The notes under the pieces: model-generated
The model's input: only the letters and a program-made list of their open reading frames with translations
Database searches by the model: none
Told to the model about the DNA's origin: nothing
NCBI GenBank assembly: GCA_900555765.1
Contig: USMA01000055.1
Coordinates: 1-6,510 of the forward strand
DNA length: 6,510 nt
Origin: an uncultured Collinsella sp.
GTDB lineage: Bacteria; Actinomycetota; Coriobacteriia; Coriobacteriales; Coriobacteriaceae
Reading direction: 5' to 3'
Translations under genes and position numbers: made by a program
Part shown: piece by piece, positions 1 to 5,228 of the stretch
Layout of the letters: the number at the start of each line of letters is the position of its first letter
Numbering within the stretch: the first letter of the stretch is position 1

Positions 1-1
1 T

Positions 2-73
2 GAAGATTCGGGCATTGGGCTGGAAGCAGCCAAGGCCAGCGGGGCGACCGTATTTAGGGTGGAGCAATTTTAA
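2..73 (+). CDS. HAD-family hydrolase, C-terminal end only (5' end outside window)
   Basis: The reading frame that is open from base 2 and stops at TAA 71-73 gives about 23 residues beginning EDSGIGLEAAKASGATV. This matches the C-terminal signature of HAD subfamily I hydrolases (beta-phosphoglucomutase and phosphoglycolate-phosphatase type), where an acidic E-D-S/G-D-S motif that helps bind Mg2+ is followed by G-x-x-A-A-K-A-x-G and a short beta strand. These enzymes are usually cytosolic phosphatases or sugar phosphomutases; the substrate cannot be told from this fragment. The frame ends only 7 bases before the open frame of the truncated PBP, which is an unusual neighbour. The call rests on one short motif, so the family is likely but not certain. 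Confidence 0.6.
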   Translation, partial: EDSGIGLEAAKASGATVFRVEQF

Positions 74-80
74 GGCTTAA

Positions 81-1184
81 CGGCGCGGCAATGGCACGGC
101 ACGGCAGAGCAACACCGCCATCGCGTCGCTCGCGGGCCAGACCCAGCCGGGCAACACCGCCAAGCTCACCATCGACTCGCGCATCCAGACGGCGGCCGAG
201 CAGGCACTCAAGGGCTTTAAGGGCGCTGTAGTGGTCATCGACCCGCGTACCGGCGCGGTTCTCGCATGTGCCAGCTCGCCCACATACGACAACACCAACA
301 TCGATGCTCTGCTGCAGACGGGCGGCGGCGAGGACGGCTCCATGTACAATCGCGCCATGGACGCGCTGTACACGCCGGGCTCAACGTTTAAGGTCGTTAC
401 GCTTTCCGCGGCACTCGAGACCGGTACCGCCAGCCTTACCAGCACCTACCAGGCGCCCGGCTCCATGGACATCGGCAACGCACCGGTCACCAACTCTGCC
501 AACGAGAGCTACGGCACCATCAGCCTGCAGCAGGCCTTTGCCGTGTCCTCCAACGTCGTCTTTGGCCAGGTGGCAAACGAAGTTGGCGCAAACACGCTCG
601 TGCAGTTTGCCAACGCCTTTGGCTACGGCCAAAAGCTCGGCCAGGACCTGACCTCCGCGGCCTCCATCATGGCCGACCCGTCGCTCATGACCGAGTGGGA
701 GACCGCCTGGGCAGGCGCCGGCCAGCCTGTCGGCATGGACCACACGCCCGGCCCGCAGACCACCGTCATGCAAAACGCCGTGATTGCCGCCGCCATCGCT
801 AACAGCGGCGTGGTCATGGACCCGTACTTTGTAGCCCAGGTACTCGCCCCGGACGGCACCGTGGTCAAGACCACGCAGTCCCGCTCGCTTGGTCAGGCCG
901 TCAGCTCCGCCACGGCCGACCAGGTCAAGCAGGCCATGCTTGCCGTCGTCCAGTCCGGCACCGGCACCGATGCCCAGATCCCCGGCGTCAAGGTCGCCGG
1001 CAAGACCGGCTCGGCCGAGACCGGCGGCACCAACGTCAACTCGATGTTCGTTGGCTTTGCACCTTACGATTCACCCACGGTCGCCATCTCGGTGGCCTTG
1101 GAGGATTTCGACAAGCATGACGTCGAGGCCGCCAAGATCGCCGGTATCGTCCTGACCGCGGCGCTTGCCGCGCAGGGAGCGTGA
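81..1184 (+). CDS. Class B penicillin-binding protein, transpeptidase domain; N-terminus missing (probable pseudogene or chimeric junction)
   Basis: The frame runs from just after TAA 78-80 to TGA 1182-1184. It encodes the D,D-transpeptidase domain of a PbpA/FtsI-like enzyme, which cross-links peptidoglycan stem peptides outside the membrane. All three active-site motifs are present: STFK with the nucleophilic Ser at codon 381-383, SSN at about 546-554, and KTGSAE starting at 1002. The domain opening (LTIDSRIQTAAEQAL, then GAVVVIDPRTGAVLA) lies at about 165-264. Missing are the signal anchor and the N-terminal dimerisation domain, normally some 150-200 residues. No ATG, GTG, TTG or CTG occurs in frame between 81 and 230. 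The first GTG (231) lies inside the conserved GAVVVIDP strand, so it is not a believable start. The adjacent PASTA kinase supports a growth/division PBP. As written, no membrane-anchored enzyme could be made. Confidence 0.85.
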   Translation, partial: RRGNGTARQSNTAIASLAGQTQPGNTAKLTIDSRIQTAAEQALKGFKGAVVVIDPRTGAVLACASSPTYDNTNIDALLQTGGGEDGSMYNRAMDALYTPGSTFKVVTLSAALETGTASLTSTYQAPGSMDIGNAPVTNSANESYGTISLQQAFAVSSNVVFGQVANEVGANTLVQFANAFGYGQKLGQDLTSAASIMADPSLMTEWETAWAGAGQPVGMDHTPGPQTTVMQNAVIAAAIANSGVVMDPYFVAQVLAPDGTVVKTTQSRSLGQAVSSATADQVKQAMLAVVQSGTGTDAQIPGVKVAGKTGSAETGGTNVNSMFVGFAPYDSPTVAISVALEDFDKHDVEAAKIAGIVLTAALAAQGA

Positions 1185-1306
1185 TGCCCATGATCGAATC
1201 GGACACCCGAGGCGCGCCGCGGCCGAAGAGTTAGTGGCAACGCGCCACACGGCCCCAGCGGCCACATCGTAGGTACTACACACATCGTTGAGCGAATAGT
1301 TATGTT

Positions 1307-1311
1307 AGGAG
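1307..1311 (+). promoter_or_regulatory. Ribosome binding site that selects the kinase start
   Basis: AGGAG lies 5 bases before ATG 1317. The upstream in-frame ATG at 1302 overlaps the region of this site and has no purine-rich sequence at the right distance, so 1317 (protein beginning MEQRVLGGRY) is preferred. Confidence 0.75.
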
Positions 1312-1316
1312 CAGGA

Positions 1317-3278
1317 ATGGAACAGAGGGTCCTCGGGGGAAGATACCTCCTCAAGGATAAGGTGGGAACAGGCGGCATGGCGACCGTCTACCGTGCACAG
1401 GACCAGGTCCTCGACCGCACGGTTGCCGTCAAGATCATGCTGCCGCAGTATGCCGGCGACGCAACCTTCGCCGCACGCTTTAAGCAGGAGGCCCAGGCAG
1501 CAGCCGGTCTCTCCTCCCCCTATATCGTGGGCGTCTACGATTGGGGCAAGGACGGCGACACCTATTACATCGTCATGGAGTACCTGCGCGGCACCGACCT
1601 TAAGAGCGGCATCAAGAGCCACGGCGCCCTCGACCCCAAGAAGGTCGCCCAGATCGGCTCGCAGATCAGCTCCGCGCTTTCGGTCGCCCACAAGCACGAA
1701 ATCATCCACCGCGACATTAAGCCGCAGAACATCATGGTGCTGCCCGACGGCAACATCAAGGTGATGGACTTTGGCATCGCGCGCGCCAAGAACAGCCACC
1801 TCACGCAAGACAACAACGTGCTGGGAACCGCCCACTACGTCAGCCCCGAGCAGACCCGCGGTCAGGACCTCGGCCCCACCTCGGATATCTACTCGCTGGG
1901 CGTCGTGATGTACGAGTGCGCCACCGGCCGCGTTCCCTTTGACGGTGACGACGCCATCTCGGTCGCACTCAAGCAAGTCAACGAGCTGCCTATTCCGCCG
2001 AGCCAGATCAACTCCGGTGTCGACGCCGACCTTGAGCGCATCATCCTCAAGTGCATGGAGAAGGATCCGACAAACCGCTTCCAGACCGCCGACGAGCTGC
2101 GTCAGGTGCTCAACAGCTACCTGTCGGGCCGTGCCGTCAACGTCTCGGAGCCCACGCGCATCATTGGCGCCCCCGGTGAGCTGGGCGCCACCAAGACTCG
2201 CGAGCTTTCCGATCAGACGCGCGCCATGGTGCGTCCCGTTTCGGGCGTGAGCGGCCAGAATACCGCCCGTAGCTCGGTTTCGGGCTCTACCGGCTCCTAC
2301 GAGGTCGAAAAGCCCAAATCCAACAAGAATAAGATCATCGCCGCCGTGGTAGCAGCCGTTGCCGTCGTCGGCATCGTGGTGGCCTTTGCCACAGGAATCT
2401 TTGGCGGCGAGCAGGTCACCGTGCCCGATGTGCTGGGCAAGGACCAGCAGACTGCCGTCGAGCTGATCAAGCAAGCCGGCCTCGAGGTCGGCACCATCGA
2501 CCAAAGCTACAACGACGATGTCGACGAGGGCAAGGTCGCCGAGCAGACGCCCAACGGCAACACCAAGAAGGCCAAGGGCACCAAGGTGAACCTGGTAATC
2601 TCCAAGGGCCCCAAGCCCTCCGAGAAGGTTGAGGTTCCCCAGCTTGTCGGCCTGACCAAGGACCAGGCAGAAGCCGCGCTGGCAAGCGTTGGCCTGAAGG
2701 GCAACGCCTCCGAGGAGGCCAACGAGGCCGATGAGGGCCAGGTCTTTGAGCAGGGCACCGAAGACGGTAAGGAAGTCGCGAAGGGCACGACCATCTCGTA
2801 CAAGGTCTCGAGCGGCCCGGATACCACGTCCGTCCCCGACCTGACCGACATGACCGAGGCCCAGGCGCGCAACGCCCTCGATATGGCAGGCTTTGGTGTC
2901 GACGTGAGCTACCAGGAGAACGACTCGGTTACCGAGGGCACCGTGATCAGCTGGAACCCCAGCGGCAAGCAGAAGCCCGGCGCCACGATTACCGTCGTCA
3001 TCGCCAAGAAGTCCGGCAAGGCCACCGTCCCGGGCAACCTGTACGGCAAGAGCATTTCCGCCGCCGTTACCGCGCTCAACAACGCCGGCTTCTATAACAT
3101 CGGCTTCTGTGACCAGAACGGCAATCCCGTGAGCGGTAACGAGGATGCCACCGTTACGGGCGTCTCCCCCACCGGCAAGCAGTCCACCGACAGCACGATC
3201 ACGCTAACAGTCGCACTTTCTGGCTCGGGTTCGGGCTCTGGCTCGGGCACGGGTGACGATTCCGGTACGACCAACTAG
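1317..3278 (+). CDS. pknB: PASTA-domain transmembrane serine/threonine protein kinase (PknB/PrkC/Stk type)
   Basis: A 653-residue protein from ATG 1317. The cytosolic kinase domain spans about residues 8-270: glycine loop GTGGMATVY at 17-25, ATP-binding Lys39 (VAVKIM), helix-C Glu58, catalytic HRDIKPQN at 131-138 with Asp133, and DFG at 151-153. The activation segment contains LTQDNNVLGTAHYVSPEQ. A juxtamembrane linker (about 270-340) rich in Ser/Thr leads to one membrane helix at about 340-362. Four extracellular PASTA repeats follow (about 366-432, 438-501, 504-565, 569-636). The fourth is divergent, and the protein ends in a Ser-Gly tail. Family members sense muropeptides or lipid II and phosphorylate division, cell-wall and translation factors. 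In the activation loop the T-x-T pair known from mycobacterial PknB reads T163-Q-D165, so one usual phospho-acceptor is replaced by Asp. It lies 132 bases after the PBP fragment, in the order usual for actinobacterial cell-wall clusters. A PP2C phosphatase partner is not in the window. Confidence 0.95.
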   Translation: MEQRVLGGRYLLKDKVGTGGMATVYRAQDQVLDRTVAVKIMLPQYAGDATFAARFKQEAQAAAGLSSPYIVGVYDWGKDGDTYYIVMEYLRGTDLKSGIKSHGALDPKKVAQIGSQISSALSVAHKHEIIHRDIKPQNIMVLPDGNIKVMDFGIARAKNSHLTQDNNVLGTAHYVSPEQTRGQDLGPTSDIYSLGVVMYECATGRVPFDGDDAISVALKQVNELPIPPSQINSGVDADLERIILKCMEKDPTNRFQTADELRQVLNSYLSGRAVNVSEPTRIIGAPGELGATKTRELSDQTRAMVRPVSGVSGQNTARSSVSGSTGSYEVEKPKSNKNKIIAAVVAAVAVVGIVVAFATGIFGGEQVTVPDVLGKDQQTAVELIKQAGLEVGTIDQSYNDDVDEGKVAEQTPNGNTKKAKGTKVNLVISKGPKPSEKVEVPQLVGLTKDQAEAALASVGLKGNASEEANEADEGQVFEQGTEDGKEVAKGTTISYKVSSGPDTTSVPDLTDMTEAQARNALDMAGFGVDVSYQENDSVTEGTVISWNPSGKQKPGATITVVIAKKSGKATVPGNLYGKSISAAVTALNNAGFYNIGFCDQNGNPVSGNEDATVTGVSPTGKQSTDSTITLTVALSGSGSGSGSGTGDDSGTTN

Positions 3279-3330
3279 TCGCCACCCCACCGCTCATCAC
3301 GGCTCTCGCCGCAAACATATTCGCTCACAG

Positions 3331-3370
3331 GCGCCCGCTTGCTCCCCCAGCAAGCGGGCGCTTCGTTTTT
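3331..3370 (+). terminator. Strong Rho-independent terminator of the kinase transcript
   Basis: A perfect 13-bp stem (GCGCCCGCTTGCT at 3331-3343 with its complement at 3349-3361) has a loop of five C and is followed by TTCGTTTTT. It sits 52 bases after the kinase stop. There is no T-run on the other strand, so it acts only for + strand transcripts. Confidence 0.93.
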
Positions 3371-3379
3371 GACATGGCA

Positions 3380-3418
3380 TGAACCAGAAGAGCCCGGCAC
3401 CGTAGCGGTACCGGGCTC
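3380..3418 (-). terminator. Hairpin beyond the duplicated tRNA 3' end, possible weak - strand terminator
   Basis: Arms 3390-3401 and 3407-3418 pair over 12 positions with one C/A mismatch (3398/3410) and a GTAGC loop. Read on the - strand, the hairpin is followed by TTCTGGTT. The terminator after the intact tRNA gene has almost the same trailing sequence. The T tract is poor, so termination strength is uncertain. It follows the partial tRNA copy at 3427-3451 just as the other hairpin follows the real tRNA. Confidence 0.5.
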
Positions 3419-3426
3419 GATATTCC

Positions 3427-3451
3427 TCTGGTGCCCCCGGGCGGATTCGAA
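3427..3451 (-). repeat. Duplicate of the tRNA-Arg 3' end (direct repeat, att-like)
   Basis: These 25 bases are identical to 3558-3582. In tRNA terms they cover the T-loop, the 3' T-stem strand, the 3' acceptor strand, the discriminator base, CCA and two following bases. Upstream of the T-loop (from 3452) the sequence no longer resembles a tRNA, so no complete tRNA can fold here. Duplication of a tRNA 3' end starting in the T-loop is the usual mark of tyrosine-recombinase integration; a decayed second tRNA gene is the alternative. Confidence 0.8.
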
Positions 3452-3478
3452 AACTCCCCCCGCGGGGAAATTGGTGAC

Positions 3479-3504
3479 GCGGGTGTCGACGGCTCGAATC
3501 CGCC
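3479..3504 (+). repeat. Inverted copy of the tRNA-Arg variable-loop/T-arm region
   Basis: This 26-base segment is the reverse complement of 3571-3596 except for one base (C3493 opposite A3582). It covers the 3' anticodon-stem strand, the variable loop and the T-arm, but in opposite orientation to the tRNA gene. Its first 11 complementary bases also pair with 3440-3450 in the other partial copy. After this segment the + strand continues with a sequence unlike the tRNA-Arg acceptor strand, so it is a fragment. Confidence 0.8.
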
Positions 3505-3517
3505 GGCAGCTCCCACA

Positions 3518-3549
3518 AACCAGAAACGGCGCCGCTCTCGCGACGCCGT
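3518..3549 (-). terminator. Terminator of the tRNA-Arg gene
   Basis: On the - strand, 10 bases after the encoded CCA, a 10-bp stem (3540-3549 with 3526-3535, one G-T wobble) closes a four-base loop. It is followed by TTTCTGGTTT. The position and shape fit an intrinsic terminator for a single tRNA transcript. Confidence 0.72.
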
Positions 3550-3557
3550 CATAATCT

Positions 3558-3582
3558 TCTGGTGCCCCCGGGCGGATTCGAA
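3558..3582 (-). repeat. Second copy of the 25-bp direct repeat, inside the intact tRNA gene
   Basis: Identical to 3427-3451. It contains the 3' end of the tRNA-Arg gene from the T-loop through CCA plus two flanking bases. The two copies are 131 bases apart, start to start. Confidence 0.85.
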
Positions 3583-3635
3583 CCGTCGACACCCGCTTTA
3601 GGAGAGCGGTGCTCTATCCCCTGAGCTACGGAGGC
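3560..3635 (-). tRNA. tRNA-Arg, anticodon CCT (reads AGG)
   Basis: The - strand folds as a 76-base cloverleaf. The 7-bp acceptor stem (GCCTCCG with CGGGGGC) has one U-G pair. The D-arm is GCTC/GAGC with loop AGGGGATA. The 5-bp anticodon stem is CCGCT/AGCGG with loop CTCCTAA, giving anticodon CCT. The variable loop is GTGTC and the T-loop is TTCGAAT. CCA is encoded. The T-stem (GACGG/CCGCC) has one A-C mismatch at its second pair, which is unusual; the inverted T-arm copy at 3479-3504 carries the same mismatch. Arg is assigned from the CCT anticodon. This tRNA decodes a codon that is rare in GC-rich genes such as those in this window. Confidence 0.95.
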
Positions 3636-3645
3636 ATGTTGTACT

Positions 3646-3674
3646 AGTGTAGCAGATTTACTGCATCGCAATAC
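3646..3674 (-). promoter_or_regulatory. Possible tRNA-Arg promoter
   Basis: On the - strand a TACACT (-10 like, 3646-3651) lies 10 bases before the tRNA 5' end. A poor -35 (GTATTG, 3669-3674) is 17 bases further upstream. The -10 is reasonable but the -35 matches the consensus badly, so this is tentative. Confidence 0.3.
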
Positions 3675-3693
3675 GTCGCATGACTAGACTTCG

Positions 3694-3762
3694 AAGTTGC
3701 GGTGGAATAGTTCCTGTCTGAAGCATCTAAAGCCGTATTTAGGAACTATTTCACCGCAACTT
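3694..3762. repeat. 69-bp imperfect palindrome between manO and the tRNA gene
   Basis: The arms at 3694-3715 and 3741-3762 are reverse complements over 22 bases with one difference, separated by 25 bases. Each arm reads AAGTTGCGGTG-G/A-AATAGTTCCT towards the centre. It begins 8 bases past the manO stop on the - strand. No T-run follows on either strand, so it is not a standard intrinsic terminator. It could be a dispersed REP/MITE-like element, an RNA hairpin protecting the 3' end of the manO mRNA, or a paired protein-binding site. Confidence 0.8.
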
Positions 3763-3770
3763 GTGAAGAG

Positions 3771-4169
3771 CTAGTTGCCTTTGTGGAAGAGGTTTTTGAT
3801 GACGGAGGGGATGCTCTTGGCGCCCTTGGCCGTCACATCGATAAAGTCGGGCGAACGCACAAGCTTATCCTCGTCGACGTACTTGCGGACAGCACGAAGC
3901 GTCTCTTTGTCGTCGCGCGTCGAAAACGTAAAGTGACCGTTGTCCTTGGTGAAGATGGCAAAACGCGTGATCTTCTTGGTGCCGCGTAAAACCTCGGCGG
4001 CAATATAGTCGACCTCATCCCACGGGATTTGAATATAATCCTCGGGATTGCGCTCGTTGTAATACTCGAACGCCTTATTGCCCACCATCACGTTGCCGTG
4101 GCTGGTAAGCCCCATCAGGCAGGTTGCCGGCGTTGCCAGATCGACCGTGCTGTTCTGAGATTGCGCCAT
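3771..4169 (-). CDS. manO: DUF956 family protein, ManO-like, of the mannose PTS operon
   Basis: A 132-residue soluble protein without signal peptide or membrane helix. The start is ATG 4167-4169 (protein MAQSQNSTVDL), which has GGAGGG at 4180-4185 10 bases upstream. The longer frame to 4220 would begin within the upstream hairpin and is rejected. Family features are GLTSHGNVMVGNKAFEYYN (about 20-38) and IQIPWDEVDYI (46-56), followed by a beta-rich part (FAIFTKDNGHFTF). DUF956 proteins typically follow the man-PTS IIAB, IIC and IID genes in Firmicutes and Actinobacteria, and ManO is regarded as an accessory or regulator of that system; the mechanism is not established to my knowledge. A terminator and a candidate promoter in the 120-base gap after IID suggest its level can differ from that of the permease. 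Confidence 0.88.
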   Translation of the reverse strand: MAQSQNSTVDLATPATCLMGLTSHGNVMVGNKAFEYYNERNPEDYIQIPWDEVDYIAAEVLRGTKKITRFAIFTKDNGHFTFSTRDDKETLRAVRKYVDEDKLVRSPDFIDVTAKGAKSIPSVIKNLFHKGN

Positions 4170-4185
4170 GCGCGCCTCGCCCTCC

Positions 4186-4233
4186 AAATAAAACAATCGG
4201 ACCGCATCCAGTGTACCCACCGGGTGCGGTCCG
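4186..4233 (-). terminator. Intrinsic terminator/attenuator between the IID gene and manO
   Basis: On the - strand a 12-bp stem (4222-4233 with 4198-4209, one G-T wobble) with a 12-base loop is followed by ATTGTTTTATTT. It lies 57 bases after the IID stop and directly before the manO ribosome binding site. It should end much of the permease transcript, leaving manO on read-through or on its own promoter. On the + strand only a short TTT follows. Confidence 0.78.
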
Positions 4234-4239
4234 TTTCAA
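4210..4239 (-). promoter_or_regulatory. Candidate manO promoter nested in the terminator
   Basis: On the - strand TTGAAA (4234-4239) and TACACT (4210-4215) are 18 bases apart. They match the sigma-70-type consensus at 5 of 6 and 4 of 6 positions. The -35 sits just outside the hairpin and the -10 in its loop, so transcripts would start in or near the second stem arm and lack the first arm. Such transcripts would not form the terminator. The match is suggestive only. Confidence 0.4.
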
Positions 4240-4289
4240 TGGCTCAAAAGCCCTTGCCTAGCAATTCTCGGTCTTAAGCCGAAACGTGC

Positions 4290-5210
4290 TTACATGAAGC
4301 CGCAGACGCGACCGATGATGCCGATGGCGAAGAGAGCCAGGATGATGACAATCGGGCTGACCTTCTTCTTGAGGAGCTTGCAGACCAGCAGGGTCAGGCA
4401 CACGGCGGCAAGGCCAGGGATGAGCTGATCGAGGTTGGCCTGAAGCGTGGTGACCTTCACCTGATCAAGGGAGTTAGCACCGATGGAGTTATACATCGTC
4501 AGTGCTTCCTTGACACCCTCAGAACCGGAGGGCAGGTTAGCCCAGTCGATAAAGGCGCCAGCAGACTGCGTGACCTTGGAGACGACCGGGGTGAAGGAGA
4601 TGGACACCCAGCGCTCGACCAGGGCGCCAATGATGAACATACCCAGGATGGAAGCACCCTCAGTGACCTTGCCCATCAGACCGCCGGAGAGGTCCTTGGC
4701 GATGGAGGAGCCGACCTTGTAGCCAAACTCCTGCGTGTACCACAGGAAGGCGTAACGGATGATGTTCCACGCGAAGAAGAACAGCAACGGACCGGCGATG
4801 CTGCCGGACAGGGCCAGGGAAGCGCCCAGAGCGCCCAGAATCGGGCGAAGGGTGAACCAGAAGGCGGGGTCGCCGACGCCGGCGAGCGGGCCCATCATAC
4901 CGACCTTGACGCCCTGAATGGCGACGTCGTCAATCGGAGCACCGTTGGCGCGCTCCTCCTCGAGAGCGAGGGTAACGCCAATGACGGGGGCGGAAACATA
5001 GGGGTGGGTGTTATAGAACTCCAGGTGGCGCTTAAGAGCGGCAATCTGGTCATCCTTGCTGGTGTAGAGCTTCTTGATCGCAGGGATCATTGCGAAGCAC
5101 CAGCCGCCGTTCTGCATACGCTCGTAGTTCCACGAGCCCTGAAGGAACTGATGACGGAAGCAAACCTTCTTGCGGTCAGCCTTGGTGAGCTGAATCTAGT
5201 TCTCTGCCAT
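4290..5210 (-). CDS. manZ: PTS mannose/fructose/sorbose family IID component, interrupted by an in-frame amber codon at codon 5
   Basis: IID forms the sugar-translocating membrane complex with IIC. From ATG 5208-5210 the frame reads M-A-E-N-stop(TAG 5196-5198), then continues intact for 301 codons. Conserved family features are RHQFLQGSWNYERMQNGGW (19-37), GPLAGVGDP (107-115) and a C-terminal membrane helix (about 285-305). Total length would be 306, normal for IID. The true start is clear because the purine-rich site at 5223-5228 precedes it and the family N-terminus follows. The next in-frame start, ATG 5115-5117 (Met32), would delete the conserved RHQFLQGSWNYER part and lacks a good ribosome binding site. 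Either the strain has a recent nonsense mutation (a CAG-to-TAG change would explain it) or the base is a sequencing error. The rest shows no decay, which argues for a very recent event. Confidence 0.92.
5196..5198 (-). other. In-frame TAG (amber) codon at position 5 of the IID gene
   Basis: The - strand reads ATG GCA GAG AAC TAG ATT CAG CTC. Both flanks are in one frame and the downstream 31 codons before Met32 contain typical IID sequence. No ATG, GTG or TTG lies between the TAG and Met32; only ATT, a very rare start, directly follows. Confidence 0.9.
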
Positions 5211-5222
5211 ATGTATCACTCC

Positions 5223-5228
5223 CCTCCT
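5223..5228 (-). promoter_or_regulatory. IID ribosome binding site overlapping the IIC stop codon
   Basis: AGGAGG shares bases with the IIC TAG (5227-5229) and is followed by GG. It lies 12 bases before ATG 5210, slightly long, but the G-rich run offers closer pairings. The overlap suggests translational coupling of IID to IIC. Confidence 0.7.

Noticed and set aside
48..58. 11-base match CCGTATTTAGG to the palindrome region (3733-3743)
   Set aside because: It is inside the HAD coding end and short. There is no further similarity on either side, so it is probably chance.
231..1184. GTG 231 as the start of the PBP gene
   Set aside because: It lies inside the conserved GAVVVIDP strand of the transpeptidase domain. 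Homologous sequence (LTIDSRIQTAAEQAL) continues upstream in the same frame to at least about 114.
1184..1234. 16-codon frame starting in the TGATG overlap at the PBP stop
   Set aside because: Very short, no recognisable product, no good ribosome binding site and no link to the kinase start. Probably chance.
1185..1306. Promoter or hairpin regulation before the kinase
   Set aside because: Small GC-rich stems (for example around 1234-1248) and weak AT boxes are present, but nothing fits a -35/-10 pair or a terminator convincingly.
1302..1316. ATG 1302 as kinase start
   Set aside because: The AGGAG at 1307-1311 is correctly spaced for ATG 1317, and the kinase domain begins directly after that Met.
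1305..2504. 399-residue frame on the - strand opposite the kinase
   Set aside because: It is an antisense shadow of the GC-rich kinase gene. It has no family-like sequence, and its His/Asp/Gly-rich composition is typical of such shadows.
3429..3504. A second complete tRNA on the - strand ending at the duplicated 3' end
   Set aside because: The 5' acceptor strand does not pair with the 3' strand, and no D-arm or anticodon arm can be formed. Only the 3' end is present.
3275..3592. Several small - strand frames with sequences such as GFEPSTP and RIRPGAP
   Set aside because: These are translations of tRNA 3'-end sequence and its copies, a common source of false proteins.
4170..4220. Longer manO starting at 4220
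   Set aside because: The extra 17 codons overlap the terminator stem and T tract. The family N-terminus and a ribosome binding site both point to ATG 4169.
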